A DNA stretch of 64,000 nt from Nakamurella multipartita DSM 44233 (GCF_000024365.1 NC_013235.1:5146001-5210000); one strand, 5' to 3'. Positions 34,088 to 43,042 are shown, counted from the first letter of the stretch. The notes: a model not told the origin generated them from the sequence alone. Numbers and translations are program-made.

Positions 34088-34897
34088 ATGAGACGCATTG
34101 CTGCCGCCACCGCCGCCGCATCGCTTGCCGTTGCCGCAGCACTGGTCGGAGCGTCGCCCGCCGCTGCCGCCGACACTGCGGAAGTGTATGTCGTGCACGG
34201 TGTTCCGGGCCTGACCGTCGACGTCTACGTCGACGGCGCACTGGCCCTGGACAACTTCGCACCCGAAACCGTCGCCGGCCCACTGGATTTGCCGGCCGGT
34301 AGCCACGCCGTGGCCATCACCGCGGCCGACGCCGCCGACGATTCCAACCCGGTCCTGTCGGCCACCGCGGACCTGGCCGCCGGCAAGAGCTACTCGCTGG
34401 TCGCGCACCTGTCGGCCGACGGCTCCCCCACGCTGACGCCCTACGCCAACGACATCTCGACCGTCTCGGCCGGGCAGGCCCGGCTGGTCGTGCGGCATGA
34501 CGCGGCCGCTCCGGCCGTGGATGTGCGGGCCGGCGGCGCCGTCGTCCTGTCCGACGTGACCAACCCGAACCAGGGCGGCCTGACCGTGCCGGCCGGCACG
34601 GTCAATGCCGATGTCGTCCTGGCCGGCACCTCCACCGTGGTGATCGGCCCGGCCGACGTGACGCTGGCCGAGGGCTCGGCGACCTTCGTGCACGCCGTGG
34701 GCAGCGCCGACGACGGCACGCTGACGCTGGTCTCGTTCGTCATCCCGGGCCTGCACTCCGCGCCCGGCGGGGTCCCGGCCGGCACCGGTCCCGCCGACGA
34801 CCCGGCCGCCACCGTGCTGGTGGCAGCCCTGCTCGTGGTCGGGCTGGCCCTCGTGGTGGGCGGATCGCGGCGGTTCGTCGCGACCCGTACCCACTGA
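34088..34897 (+). CDS. Secreted DUF4397-domain protein
   Basis: A 269-residue exported protein. The signal peptide (AAATAAASLAVAAALVGASP) ends at AxA near residue 29. Two DUF4397-type beta repeats follow: AEVYVVHGVPGLTVDVYVDG and ARLVVRHDAAAPAVDVRAGG, each with the HGVPG- or RHDAA-like turn. A C-terminal membrane helix (VLVAALLVVGLALVVGGSRR) anchors it. It is followed ten bases later by a class F sortase; no LPxTG motif is present, so a sortase-substrate relation is not obvious. Start ATG with GGAGCA upstream. Confidence 0.85.
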   Translation: MRRIAAATAAASLAVAAALVGASPAAAADTAEVYVVHGVPGLTVDVYVDGALALDNFAPETVAGPLDLPAGSHAVAITAADAADDSNPVLSATADLAAGKSYSLVAHLSADGSPTLTPYANDISTVSAGQARLVVRHDAAAPAVDVRAGGAVVLSDVTNPNQGGLTVPAGTVNADVVLAGTSTVVIGPADVTLAEGSATFVHAVGSADDGTLTLVSFVIPGLHSAPGGVPAGTGPADDPAATVLVAALLVVGLALVVGGSRRFVATRTH

Positions 34898-34906
34898 GGT
34901 CGCGTC

Positions 34907-35710
34907 ATGACCCCGGTCGCCTCCGAGCAGGGCGCACGCCCGCCCGGGGATCAGCGACCGGACCACTCCCGCCGCCGGGCCGCCACCAGCCTGGCGGCGG
35001 GAGTCCTGCTGATCCTGGCGGCTGGCCTGCTCTGGTGGGTCAGCCGCCCGGAACCGGCCGGCCAGACGGTGAGTTCGGTCGGTGCCTCGGGGGCGCTCGA
35101 ACTCACCGGGCCGACGTCCGCCGGCTCGGCCTCGCCGGTCGAACCGATCGCGCCGGCCGAACCCACCGAGCCGGCCGCACCTTCCGCGCCGCCCAGCCCG
35201 GCGGCCGCCCCCGCCGCCCCACCGGCCGATCAGCCCGCCCCGGCCGCCGCCCCGGACCCGGTCATCGCCGATCCGACCCGGCTGCAGATTCCCGCGTTGG
35301 CCGTCGATGCGCCGGTCGAGCCGGTCGGGGTCGCCGACGACGGTGAGATCGAGGTGCCCGGTGACGTGGCCACCGTCGGCTGGTACCGGTTCGGACCGGC
35401 GCCGGGTGCAACGGGATCGGCGGTGCTGGTCGGTCACGTCGACGACTACCGCCAGGGTGCCGGCGTGTTGGCCCGGATCGGCGACCTGAACCCGGGTGAC
35501 ACCATCGCCGTCGCCGGCCCGGATGGGACCGTGCGGCAGTTCTCCGTCGTCGCCCGGGAGCAATGGGCCAAGGCCGACACGCCGTTGGATCGGCTGTTCG
35601 ACCGCGGCGGCGAGGCCCGGTTGGTGCTGATCACCTGCGGTGGTCGGTTCGACCAGGCCAGCCTGAGTTACGACGACAACATCGCGGTCACCGCGGTGCC
35701 GGTCGCGTGA
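34907..35710 (+). CDS. Class F sortase
   Basis: A 267-residue transpeptidase with one N-terminal membrane helix (SLAAGVLLILAAGLLWWVSR), a long Pro/Ala linker, and a catalytic domain from about residue 125 (LQIPALAVDAPVEPVGV). The active-site histidine is in AVLVGHVDDY and the cysteine in LVLITCGGRFD; the arginine is likely in GRFD or downstream. It lies in an operon with the DUF4397 protein and the SigK/RskA pair. Confidence 0.88.
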   Translation: MTPVASEQGARPPGDQRPDHSRRRAATSLAAGVLLILAAGLLWWVSRPEPAGQTVSSVGASGALELTGPTSAGSASPVEPIAPAEPTEPAAPSAPPSPAAAPAAPPADQPAPAAAPDPVIADPTRLQIPALAVDAPVEPVGVADDGEIEVPGDVATVGWYRFGPAPGATGSAVLVGHVDDYRQGAGVLARIGDLNPGDTIAVAGPDGTVRQFSVVAREQWAKADTPLDRLFDRGGEARLVLITCGGRFDQASLSYDDNIAVTAVPVA

Positions 35711-35728
35711 TGACCTACGCTCAGCTAC

Positions 35729-36310
35729 GTGCCGGAAGCCAGTTCACCCACCCGGGGACCATGGTCCGGGGCGGATGAACGCTGGGTGGAGCGATTTCAG
35801 GCCGGGGATGAGCGGGCGCTGCGCGAGGCGTACGACCGCTACGGCGGCATGGTGCTGCGAGTGGCCATGCTGCGACTGGGCAACCATCACGACGCCGAGG
35901 ATCTGGTCCAAATGGTCTTCGTCCGGGCCTGGCGGTTCCGGACGGGCTTTGACCCGTCGAAGGGATCGTTGGGATCGTGGCTGCTCGGCATCACGCGGCG
36001 GTTGATCGCCGACCGCTACGCATCACTGGATCGGGACAAGCGCATCATCGCGGCGGCCGAGAAGGTCGCCCCGGCGGAGAGCGAGTCCGCCCCCGCCGAC
36101 CGGGTCGTCGACCGGGTCGTCGTGGGCAACGAGCTCGACCTGCTCCCCGAGGAGCAGCGACGGGTGGTTCTGCTCGCGTTCTACGGTGAGCTGAGCCATT
36201 CGCAGATCGCCGCGACCACCGGCTTGCCGGTGGGCACGGTCAAGAGTCATATCCGGCGCGCCCTCATCCAGCTGCGCAAGCGTTGGGAGGTGGATGGTGC
36301 CACATCCTGA
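35729..36310 (+). CDS. ECF sigma factor (SigK-like)
   Basis: A 193-residue extracytoplasmic-function sigma factor. Region 2 is GDERALREAYDRYGGMVLRV through NHHDAEDLVQMVFVRAWRFR, and region 4 is LLPEEQRRVVLLAFYGELSH with helix-turn-helix SQIAATTGLPVGTVKSHIRR. GTG start. It overlaps the anti-sigma gene by 17 bases. A SigK/RskA pair beside secreted proteins suggests it controls the DUF4397/sortase genes upstream; no promoter motif was identified. Confidence 0.9.
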   Translation: MPEASSPTRGPWSGADERWVERFQAGDERALREAYDRYGGMVLRVAMLRLGNHHDAEDLVQMVFVRAWRFRTGFDPSKGSLGSWLLGITRRLIADRYASLDRDKRIIAAAEKVAPAESESAPADRVVDRVVVGNELDLLPEEQRRVVLLAFYGELSHSQIAATTGLPVGTVKSHIRRALIQLRKRWEVDGATS

Positions 36311-37073
36311 CGCCGACGACCTGGCGCTGATCGCGTTGGGCGAAGACCTCGGAACCGACGTGCAGGCGCACGTCGAGGACTGCCCGGTCTGTACCGACCA
36401 GGTCGATACCTTCCGCGACACCATCGATCTGGCCGGGCTGTCCGACTACGGCCGGGACGCGCCGGCCCCCGGCCCGCACGTGTGGGATGCCATCGCCACC
36501 GAGCTCGGCTTCGCCCGGGACGGCGCCGCCGATGCGCCGGCCGAGCCGGATGGGCCGGGTGCGCCCGCGGAACCGGCCGTGGCCGAGCCGATCCCGCTGG
36601 CCCCGCGCCGGACCGCCGGCGCCGCCCGCCGGCGGCCCCGGTGGGCGCTGCCGTTGGCCGCCGCGGTCATCGGCATCGCCGTCGGCGCGGGCACCGTGGT
36701 GCTGGTGCAGAACCGCGAGGACGCCGCCACCGTCGAGGCCGTCGCCCCGCTGGACCCGGTGCAGGGCGGCCCGCTGCCGGTGACCGAGGGACAGCTGGGC
36801 ACCGCTGAGCTGGTCGCCGGCCGCACCGGGCAACAGGTCCGGGTGGACGTCCCCGGCCTGCCGGCCACCGACTCCACCGCGTACGAGGTGTGGCTGTTCG
36901 GCGGCGATGGGCGGATGGTCTCGCTGGGCACCCTGGCCGACGGGAGCGGTTCGTTCACCGTGCCCGCCGGCATCGACACGAATGTGTACCGGACCGTGGA
37001 CATCTCCGACGAGCCGCCGGACGGCAATCCGACGCACTCGGGGATCAGCCTGGTCCGCGGCACCTTCGCCTGA
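36294..37073 (+). CDS. Anti-sigma factor (RskA-like)
   Basis: A 259-residue membrane regulator. The N-terminal zinc anti-sigma motif HVEDCPVC (H-x3-C-x2-C) holds the sigma factor. A Pro/Ala/Arg-rich linker precedes one membrane helix (LPLAAAVIGIAVGAGTVVLV) and a C-terminal extracytoplasmic RskA-type domain with AYEVWLFGGDGRMVSLGT and SGSFTVPAGIDTNVYRTVDI. Regulated proteolysis is the usual release mechanism. ATG lies inside the sigma gene. Confidence 0.9.
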   Translation: MVPHPDADDLALIALGEDLGTDVQAHVEDCPVCTDQVDTFRDTIDLAGLSDYGRDAPAPGPHVWDAIATELGFARDGAADAPAEPDGPGAPAEPAVAEPIPLAPRRTAGAARRRPRWALPLAAAVIGIAVGAGTVVLVQNREDAATVEAVAPLDPVQGGPLPVTEGQLGTAELVAGRTGQQVRVDVPGLPATDSTAYEVWLFGGDGRMVSLGTLADGSGSFTVPAGIDTNVYRTVDISDEPPDGNPTHSGISLVRGTFA

Positions 37074-37102
37074 CCCGTCCCCGTCCGGACAATGGCCTGG
37101 TC

Positions 37103-37630
37103 CTACCGGGCGTCGTCGTCGCGCTCGTCGGACACGCGACGGGCCAGTGTGAGCGTCGCCTCGTCGTACAGGACCAGAGTGGCGGTGTGCACCGCGGTGT
37201 CCGCGGTCCGCAGGACGTACAGGGCCTGCCGGATGGCGTCGTCCTTGGGCCACCGGTAGATGCCGCTGGACACCAGCGGGAACGCGATCGATGTCGCCCC
37301 CAGTTCGTCGGCCACCGCCAGGCTGGTGCGGTAGCAGGACTGCAGCAGGTGCGTCTTGTCCTTGGTCGTGGCGTAGGTGGGTCCGACGGTGTGGATAACC
37401 CAACGGGCCGGCAGCCGGCCGGCCGTGGTGGCCACCGACTCCCCGGTCGGCAGCCCGTCGGGGAAGCGGGTCCTTCGTAGTTCCCGGCATTCGGCCAGGA
37501 TCTGCGGACCGCCGGCCCGGTGAATCGCCCCGTCGACCCCACCGCCGCCGAGCAGCCGATGGTTGGCCGCGTTGACCACCGCGTCGACGTGCTGCGCGGT
37601 GATGTCACCCTGAATCAGCTCGATCTGCAC
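37103..37630 (-). CDS. Macro-domain (ADP-ribose-binding) protein
   Basis: A 175-residue single macro domain: IELIQGDITAQHVDAVVNAA, then NHRLLGGGGVDGAIHRAGGP, CPTGESVATT-like PTGESVATTAGRLPARWVIH, and AFPLVSSGIYRWPKDDA. These match O-acetyl-ADP-ribose deacetylase/ADP-ribosyl hydrolase macroD-type proteins. GTG 37630 is chosen because the domain starts there; the longer frame overlaps the HAD gene. The HAD gene lies 29 bases upstream on the same strand. Confidence 0.92.
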   Translation of the reverse strand: MQIELIQGDITAQHVDAVVNAANHRLLGGGGVDGAIHRAGGPQILAECRELRRTRFPDGLPTGESVATTAGRLPARWVIHTVGPTYATTKDKTHLLQSCYRTSLAVADELGATSIAFPLVSSGIYRWPKDDAIRQALYVLRTADTAVHTATLVLYDEATLTLARRVSDERDDDAR

Positions 37631-37659
37631 GCCTTGCCGGTACCCGTCGCCGGCCCGGT

Positions 37660-38313
37660 TCAGCCCGGGATGCTGACCCTGATCCCACCGTCCACCAGCT
37701 GGAAGTCGATCTGGTCGAGCGAGGCGACGGTCGGCGCGTCCAGCGCGTCGTGGGTGGTCAGCACGCCGACCACCGGGCAGCCGGCGGCGGTCGCACTGGT
37801 CACGCCGGCCGGCGCGTCCTCCACCACCAGGCACCGGGCGGGCGGGAAGCCCAGCCGCGCGGCGCCGGCCAGGAACGGAGCCGGGTCGGGCTTACCGACC
37901 TCGACGTCGTCCGCGGTGACCACCACCGCGGGGCGGGGCAGGCCGGCGGCGGCGATCCGGGCGCCGGCCAACCGGACCGTGCCGCTGGTGACGATGGCCA
38001 CCCGCTCCGGCGGCAGCAGGCTCAGCACCGCGACCGCCCCCGGCTGGGCCACCACCCCCTCGGTGTCCCCCGACTCGGTGGCGATCATGAACTCGCTGAC
38101 CTCGGCAACCTCCGCGGGCGGCATGTCGGGCTCCAGACGGGCCAGCACCTGCTGCACAGGGACGCCGTGGATGTGCGGCTCCACCTCCGGCCAGGGCCGG
38201 CCGATCCGCTCGGCCAGCTTGCGCCAGCTGCGGTGCACGCTGCCGGACGAGTCGACCAGCGTCCCGTCCAGATCGAACAGCACGGCGTCCACCAGCCAAC
38301 TTCTCACGCGCAC
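37660..38313 (-). CDS. HAD-family hydrolase (beta-phosphoglucomutase-like)
   Basis: A 217-residue haloacid dehalogenase-superfamily phosphatase. Motif I VLFDLDGTLVDS lies near residue 11; motif II is IVTSGTVRLAG, the lysine is in VGKPDPAPFLAGA, and motif III is CLVVEDAPAGVTSA. The helical cap occupies residues 22-80, as in sugar-phosphate HADs such as DOG phosphatase. It is followed by the macro-domain gene. The substrate cannot be told from sequence. Confidence 0.92.
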   Translation of the reverse strand: MRVRSWLVDAVLFDLDGTLVDSSGSVHRSWRKLAERIGRPWPEVEPHIHGVPVQQVLARLEPDMPPAEVAEVSEFMIATESGDTEGVVAQPGAVAVLSLLPPERVAIVTSGTVRLAGARIAAAGLPRPAVVVTADDVEVGKPDPAPFLAGAARLGFPPARCLVVEDAPAGVTSATAAGCPVVGVLTTHDALDAPTVASLDQIDFQLVDGGIRVSIPG

Positions 38314-38374
38314 TCCCTCGCCGCCCCGGATTCGTCGGGCCGAACTGTACGGGCCGAACGCGACGGGGGCTGGA

Positions 38375-39229
38375 TCAGCCGATGGCCTGCCGAAGGCCGG
38401 CCAGCAGCGGCGTGGTGGGCCGGCCGATCAGCTTGGCCAGCTCGCCGGTGGTGTCGGCCAGGGCGCCGTGCGCGATGTCGTCGTCCAACTGGGCAACGAA
38501 GCCGGCGGTCGCCGCGTCCAGACCCACGCCCTGCAGGATGCCGACCAGGGTGGACCCATCGACGCTGCGGTAACTGACCGGGGCACCGATGATCTCGCCG
38601 ACGGCGGCCGCCAACTCGGTGTAGTCCCAGGCGTGGTCGCCGCCGAGCTCGTAGATCCGCCCCTCGTGACCGGCCCCGGTCAGCACCACCGCGGCGGCCG
38701 CGGCGAAATCGTCCCGGCTGGCCGACGCGACCCGCCCCTGGCCCGCCGCCGCGACGACAGTGCCGGTCTGCCGGGCAGTCTCGATCACGCCGAGGTAGTT
38801 CTCGGTGTACCAGTTGTTCCGCAGGATGGTCCACGGCAGGCCGCTCGCGGTCAGGTACTCCTCGGTGAACTTGTGGTCCGGGGCCAGCACCAGGGTGCTG
38901 GTGGTGGCCCGCGGCGCGGAGGTGTAGACCACCCGGCCGACGCCGGTCGCCACGGCCGCATCGATCACGTTCCGGTGCTGCTCGACGCGCTGACCGACCT
39001 CGCTGGAGGAGATGAACAGCAGCGTGTCCACACCGGCGAACGCCGCACGCAGCGCGGCCGGATCGGTATACGCGGCGGTCCGCACAGTGACGCCCCGATC
39101 GGCCAGCGGCTGCGCCTTGGACGGGTCGCGAACCACCGCGACGACGTCGGCCGGGGCGGTGGTCGCCAGCAGGTGATCGAGGACGAGCGCACCGAGATGT
39201 CCGGTGGCTCCGGTGACGGCGATGGTCAT
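38375..39229 (-). CDS. NmrA/QOR2-type NAD(P)-dependent oxidoreductase
   Basis: A 284-residue atypical short-chain dehydrogenase. The nucleotide-binding start is IAVTGATGHLGALVLDHLLA; GVDTLLFISSSEVGQRVEQH, YTSAPRATTSTLVLAP and WTILRNNWYTENYLG match NAD(P)H:quinone oxidoreductase QOR2-like proteins. ATG 39229 is chosen for the AAGGGA site eight bases upstream; an in-frame ATG at 39253 would add eight residues. It is encoded just left of tRNA-Arg. The real substrate may be a quinone or another small electrophile. Confidence 0.9.
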   Translation of the reverse strand: MTIAVTGATGHLGALVLDHLLATTAPADVVAVVRDPSKAQPLADRGVTVRTAAYTDPAALRAAFAGVDTLLFISSSEVGQRVEQHRNVIDAAVATGVGRVVYTSAPRATTSTLVLAPDHKFTEEYLTASGLPWTILRNNWYTENYLGVIETARQTGTVVAAAGQGRVASASRDDFAAAAAVVLTGAGHEGRIYELGGDHAWDYTELAAAVGEIIGAPVSYRSVDGSTLVGILQGVGLDAATAGFVAQLDDDIAHGALADTTGELAKLIGRPTTPLLAGLRQAIG

Positions 39230-39391
39230 GGCAGTTCCCTTCACGGAATACATGAGCGTTCAAGCTTGCTCTTGCCGCAACAACCGTGACCGCGACATTG
39301 TTCCGCCGGGCGCATCCTGCGTGAGGGCCGACCGACCACCGGTAGGCTGAATCCGCTCCACGGACCGGCCGCCCGGCCAACCGCGGAGCGG

Positions 39392-39467
39392 GCCCTCATA
39401 GCTCAGGGGATAGAGCATCGGTTTCCTAAACCGTGTGTCGTAGGTTCGAATCCTACTGGGGGCACCA
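39392..39467 (+). tRNA. tRNA-Arg(CCT)
   Basis: A 76-nt tRNA with encoded CCA. The acceptor stem GCCCTCA pairs with TGGGGGC, the D arm is GCTC/GAGC, and anticodon loop TTCCTAA has CCT at 39425-39427. The T arm is GTAGG-TTCGAAT-CCTAC. The outermost anticodon-stem pair is a T-T mismatch, otherwise normal. Confidence 0.96.
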
Positions 39468-39822
39468 CCGCTGACCTGCGCGAACAGGCTAGCAATCCCC
39501 GCCGAACGCCGCGCGCCAAGCTGGCCCGCACCCTGAGGCGGTCACCATGAGTGACCGGATCGAGCTGGTCCGGCCACTGCGACACCGTCCAAGGCGTGGT
39601 TCAGATGCTGGGCCGAGGTCACCTCGACCTTCCGGATCGAGGCTTCGTTCGGACGGCCGAAGGCGACCTGTGACTGGCCGATGTGCTGGGCGGCCAGCTG
39701 ATGCGGCTGGGCGCTGTGGACCGTTCACCCGCTGATGATGTCGATTGAGCCGATCACTCACATGCGAAGCGGGCGGGCGAACGCGGCCGACGTCGTCGCT
39801 TCAGCGAGAGCACCGATCATGG
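39468..39822. other. Gap after tRNA-Arg with a possible coding remnant
   Basis: No intact gene is supported here. On the minus strand (about 39548-39700) one frame reads AAQHIGQSQVAFGRPNEASI then RKVEVTSAQHLNHALDGVAV, which has normal protein composition but no good start. It may be the remains of a gene truncated beside the tRNA. I see no tRNA repeat or IS end. Confidence 0.3.
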
Positions 39823-40257
39823 TCAGTTCTCGGCCCGCTCCGGCCGCCAGCCCCTCACCGCAAGGACCGTGATGTCGCGCAGAAATGCGCCGCTCAGGAG
39901 GGCGCCGGTGAGATCGGTACGGCCGACGTCCGCGCGACCGGTATTCAGCGCGCCCAGATTGGCGCCGGTGAGATCGGCGTCTCGCAGGTCCACATCACGC
40001 AGATCGCATCCGCCGAACCGTGTGTACCGCAAGGATGATCCGCGAAGATTCGCGCCGCGAAAGTTGCAGAGCCGGAAGAACATGCCGTCGAGCACCGCCT
40101 GCCGAAGATCGGTTCCGATGAAGCTGCAACGGTCCAGCGAGGCCTGGTGCCCAATCGCGAGGGACGTGAGTTCGAGCCCGTCGAAGGTGAGGCGGGAACG
40201 GGAAAGGCCTTGAGTCCACCCCAGCGTCTTCCGAGCTTCCGAGCTGTCCATCGGCAC
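39823..40257 (-). CDS. Pentapeptide-repeat protein
   Basis: A 144-residue protein. From about residue 40 it shows A(D/N)LXX-type repeats: SFIGTDLRQAVLDGMFFRLC, NFRGANLRGSSLRYTRFGGC, DLRDVDLRDADLTGANLGAL and RTDLTGALLSGAFLRD. This predicts a right-handed quadrilateral beta-helix of about five coils. Some such proteins mimic DNA and protect gyrase, but this one is short and that role is not shown. It lies in the accessory patch after tRNA-Arg. Confidence 0.85.
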   Translation of the reverse strand: MPMDSSEARKTLGWTQGLSRSRLTFDGLELTSLAIGHQASLDRCSFIGTDLRQAVLDGMFFRLCNFRGANLRGSSLRYTRFGGCDLRDVDLRDADLTGANLGALNTGRADVGRTDLTGALLSGAFLRDITVLAVRGWRPERAEN

Positions 40258-40410
40258 GATGATGCCACTGCGTGAATCCCCTGGCGTGTCTTGAGGGCGC
40301 TTGCGGCGCCACGATCATCCTTCACCTCTGTCCGGCGGGGCATGGCGTCCCGTGGCGCCCGAAGTCGCCGATTTTGGCCCCGGACCGGACGGCACCTCCC
40401 AAGATCGAGA

Positions 40411-41004
40411 TCAACGGGGTGTCGTTCTGACGGTCATGCGTTCGCCGGGTCGCCCGAAGATGCTGAGAATCTCGGCGGGTGCGTCACCTGTACTGCCGAA
40501 CCAATGCGGCACCTTGGTATCGAATGCGGCCACGTCACCGGGTCCGAGCACCATGTCCTGGTCCCCCAGGAGGAAGCGCATGTGCCCGGACAGCACGTAG
40601 ATCCATTCATCGCCGTCGTGGGAACGTGTTTCCGGGGTGACATTGCTGGTCGGGATGATGATCTTCCAAGCCTGCATGCCGTCCGACTGCCGCGTCAGCG
40701 GGATCACCGTCCGGCCCTTGACCCGGCCAGGCTTGAGCCGCAGTCGTGGATCACCCTCCTCGGGCGCCGCCACAAGGTCATCCAACGGCACCCGATAGGC
40801 GTGGGAGAGCGCGAGCAGCAGCTCCAGGGTGGGCCGCCGCTGCCCGGTCTCCAGCCGCGACAACGTGCTCTTCGAGATCCCGGTCGAGGCTGAGACAACG
40901 GTCAGGGTCAACCCCCGCTGGGTGCGCAGTCCCTTGAGGCGCGGCCCGACTTGCCGCAGCGCGGTGGCGATCCTCGCCGCCGAAATATCGTCCACGAGGC
41001 CCAT
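40411..41004 (-). CDS. XRE-family regulator with cupin sensor domain
   Basis: A 197-residue regulator. The N-terminal helix-turn-helix has LRTQRGLTLTVVSASTGISK then STLSRLETGQRRPTLELLL. The C-terminal cupin has SHDGDEWIYVLSGHMRFLLG and VLGPGDVAAFDTKVPHWFGS, with His/Glu positions of the metal site. Such proteins sense small molecules and often control an adjacent gene. ATG 41004 is preferred; a TTG at 41031 would extend it. It is divergent from the membrane-protein gene at 41293, a likely target. Confidence 0.9.
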   Translation of the reverse strand: MGLVDDISAARIATALRQVGPRLKGLRTQRGLTLTVVSASTGISKSTLSRLETGQRRPTLELLLALSHAYRVPLDDLVAAPEEGDPRLRLKPGRVKGRTVIPLTRQSDGMQAWKIIIPTSNVTPETRSHDGDEWIYVLSGHMRFLLGDQDMVLGPGDVAAFDTKVPHWFGSTGDAPAEILSIFGRPGERMTVRTTPR

Positions 41005-41292
41005 CAGACTCGAATTTCCCCGAAACAGCAACGTTCGTAGGCGAACCGGTCGGTTCTCGCGACCCTTGAGTCATGAATCAAGACGGCGTCGACATCGGAG
41101 GAGGCGCTGCCGGGCCGGCCCAGCACTCGCCGCTGGTAGCCGACCTCGCTTGCGGGCCCGGACGATCACACCCTCGATCGAAAAGTGCCTGGGAGGAACC
41201 GTCATCCCGTGCCGGCGGTACCAGAAGCTCTACAGCGGGATGGTTTTCGCTCCTCCGTCTGTCCAACGAGACGACACCGAAAGGAACCTCTG

Positions 41293-41748
41293 ATGTCGAA
41301 CATCAGCACACCGCTCGAGACGCCCGGAAATTCCACGTCTGCTGGCACCCTCCCGGCCTTCCGGCTCAATCTGATGCGCGGCGGCTATCTCCTGATGGCC
41401 GTCGGGACATTGGTCGTCAAGGGACCCATGCTGCTTCAGGTGTCCTCCCTGCCGGCGATCGAGGGGGCGGAATTCTGCATCCTGATTGCTCTGGCATTGC
41501 TCTCGTTCCTCGGCGTGCGCTACCCGATCGGGATGCTGCCGATCCTGATGTTCGAGGTCATGTGGAAGGTCCTGTGGCTCGCCCTGGTCGCGGCGCCGCT
41601 CCTGATCGCGGGTGACCTGGACGGAGCGACCGAGAGCTTGCTGTTCAGCATCCTGTTCGTGGTCCCCATCATCGCGGTGACTCCGTGGGACTTCGTATGG
41701 AAGCGATTCGTCACGACCGGCGGCGAGCGCTGGAGGCCAACCCGCTGA
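41293..41748 (+). CDS. Four-helix membrane protein of unknown function
   Basis: A 151-residue integral membrane protein. Hydrophobic segments: LMRGGYLLMAVGTLVVKGPM, ILIALALLSFLGVRY, LPILMFEVMWKVLWLALVAA and LLFSILFVVPIIAVTPWDFV. The motif MFEVMWKVLW is reminiscent of small uncharacterised membrane proteins, but I assign no family. ATG with AAGGAA six bases upstream. Divergent from the XRE-cupin regulator across 288 bases, which probably controls it. Confidence 0.8.
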   Translation: MSNISTPLETPGNSTSAGTLPAFRLNLMRGGYLLMAVGTLVVKGPMLLQVSSLPAIEGAEFCILIALALLSFLGVRYPIGMLPILMFEVMWKVLWLALVAAPLLIAGDLDGATESLLFSILFVVPIIAVTPWDFVWKRFVTTGGERWRPTR

Positions 41749-41920
41749 CGCGACCCAGTGATCATTGCGAGCAACATTGGCGCCGTCAGTCAAGCTCGTC
41801 CCGGCGGATCGGCTGCAGCCGTTGCCTTCTCAGCCGCCGCGACGGTCGTCCTGGACTCGGTCGCCGCGCCGTCACCTACGTCGCTGGGTAGAGTTATTCT
41901 CCGGTATCTGGGGGTGCGCG

Positions 41921-43042
41921 ATGACAGTGCTGTTCGACGGCCAGGTGGACGTCGCGTATGCGCAGGTGTACCTCCAGGGTGGAGCTGACTTCGCCAGCGA
42001 CCTCGACCTTTCTTTCGGTGGACAACGGAACGGGCTGTGCGGGGCTGCTCACGAAGGAATGCTCTTTCTCCTGACCGGATCGCAGGACGGGACCGTCCCA
42101 TTCCGTTTGGAGTTACTCAGCAAGGAGCCAGCAATCGACGCAAGCTGGGAAGAGATCGTCGAGGCCGGATTCTCGCCATCGGCAGCGGTTGCCCTGTGCG
42201 ATTGGCACGGAACCGCGTACCCGCTGGCCGCTATCCGGCCGGGTACGTACCGGGTTCGCTACTGCGTCAGCGGAATGGACCGTGCGCACAACCCGCCCGA
42301 GCACGGCCCGGCCGGAGATCGGTACCTGCTTCAACTGTGGCCGGCCGCGCCCGGTCCTGATGCGATCATCAAACAGACGAGCGAGGCAGCGGACTACGCG
42401 CACCGCGCGATCGAGCGAATTCCGATCCCGCCGACACCAGCGGAACGCGCCGCGGCCGCGCATCACGCTCAGCTGATGGCAGATGAGGCGAGTCGGGAGG
42501 CTATGCGCCGCCTCGACGATCGGCGATGGGGTGGCCGACCACCCAGCGAGCGGCAGCGAGCCATCCGGGGAAACGTGCTGGGCATCGCCCGCCTGGACCG
42601 GCCGTTGGCCGATGCGATCAGCGAGACCGACGCTGACACGCAGCGCGAGATTGCCCGGTGGGCAACCCGCCGGGCGTATGACCGAGCGGGCCTGGCCGAG
42701 CGGGCTTGGGTGGCGCCGGCCCTCGCGGCGATGGACGCCGGGCGGCCACCACCACCGCCATTCGACGACATCACTTCGGCCTTCGAACGTCTGCATGTCG
42801 AATCTGACATTCCAGGCCAGGCGTTCGCGACGATCGTGGTTGGCACTTCCGATGATCTGATCCCGGCCGTAGAGCCAACCTATGCCGCATTGCCGGCTTT
42901 TTTTGCCGCAGCAGAGGCGGATGCCGCGCAGGCGGTCTTCGACGCCCTGTACGCGGCGGTGGTGACCTTCGGGAGTCGTTATGTTGAATTTCTGACTGAG
43001 CTCCGGCGGGCATTCCCGGCCGTTGACATCAGCGGTGAGTGA
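41921..43042 (+). CDS. Hypothetical protein, 373 aa
   Basis: Not recognised. The N-terminal 130 residues are beta-rich (MTVLFDGQVDVAYAQVYLQG; SAAVALCDWHGTAYPLAAIR; GTYRVRYCVSGMD), resembling small immunity-type or jelly-roll domains. An Ala/Arg-rich helical segment follows (PPTPAERAAAAHHAQLMADE), then a helical C-terminal part with ETDADTQREIARWATRRAY. No signal or membrane segment. ATG preceded by GGGGG; the frame upstream lacks coding features. A strong terminator follows its stop. It belongs to the accessory patch beside tRNA-Arg. Confidence 0.72.
   Translation: MTVLFDGQVDVAYAQVYLQGGADFASDLDLSFGGQRNGLCGAAHEGMLFLLTGSQDGTVPFRLELLSKEPAIDASWEEIVEAGFSPSAAVALCDWHGTAYPLAAIRPGTYRVRYCVSGMDRAHNPPEHGPAGDRYLLQLWPAAPGPDAIIKQTSEAADYAHRAIERIPIPPTPAERAAAAHHAQLMADEASREAMRRLDDRRWGGRPPSERQRAIRGNVLGIARLDRPLADAISETDADTQREIARWATRRAYDRAGLAERAWVAPALAAMDAGRPPPPPFDDITSAFERLHVESDIPGQAFATIVVGTSDDLIPAVEPTYAALPAFFAAAEADAAQAVFDALYAAVVTFGSRYVEFLTELRRAFPAVDISGE

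Noticed and set aside
32072..35563. 1163-aa minus-strand ORF
   Set aside because: Gly/Arg-rich antisense shadow of the hydrolase, DUF4397 and sortase genes.
39403..39585. 60-aa minus-strand ORF ending VGFEPTTHGLGNRCSIP
   Set aside because: This is the familiar antisense translation of a tRNA (tRNA-Arg), not a gene.
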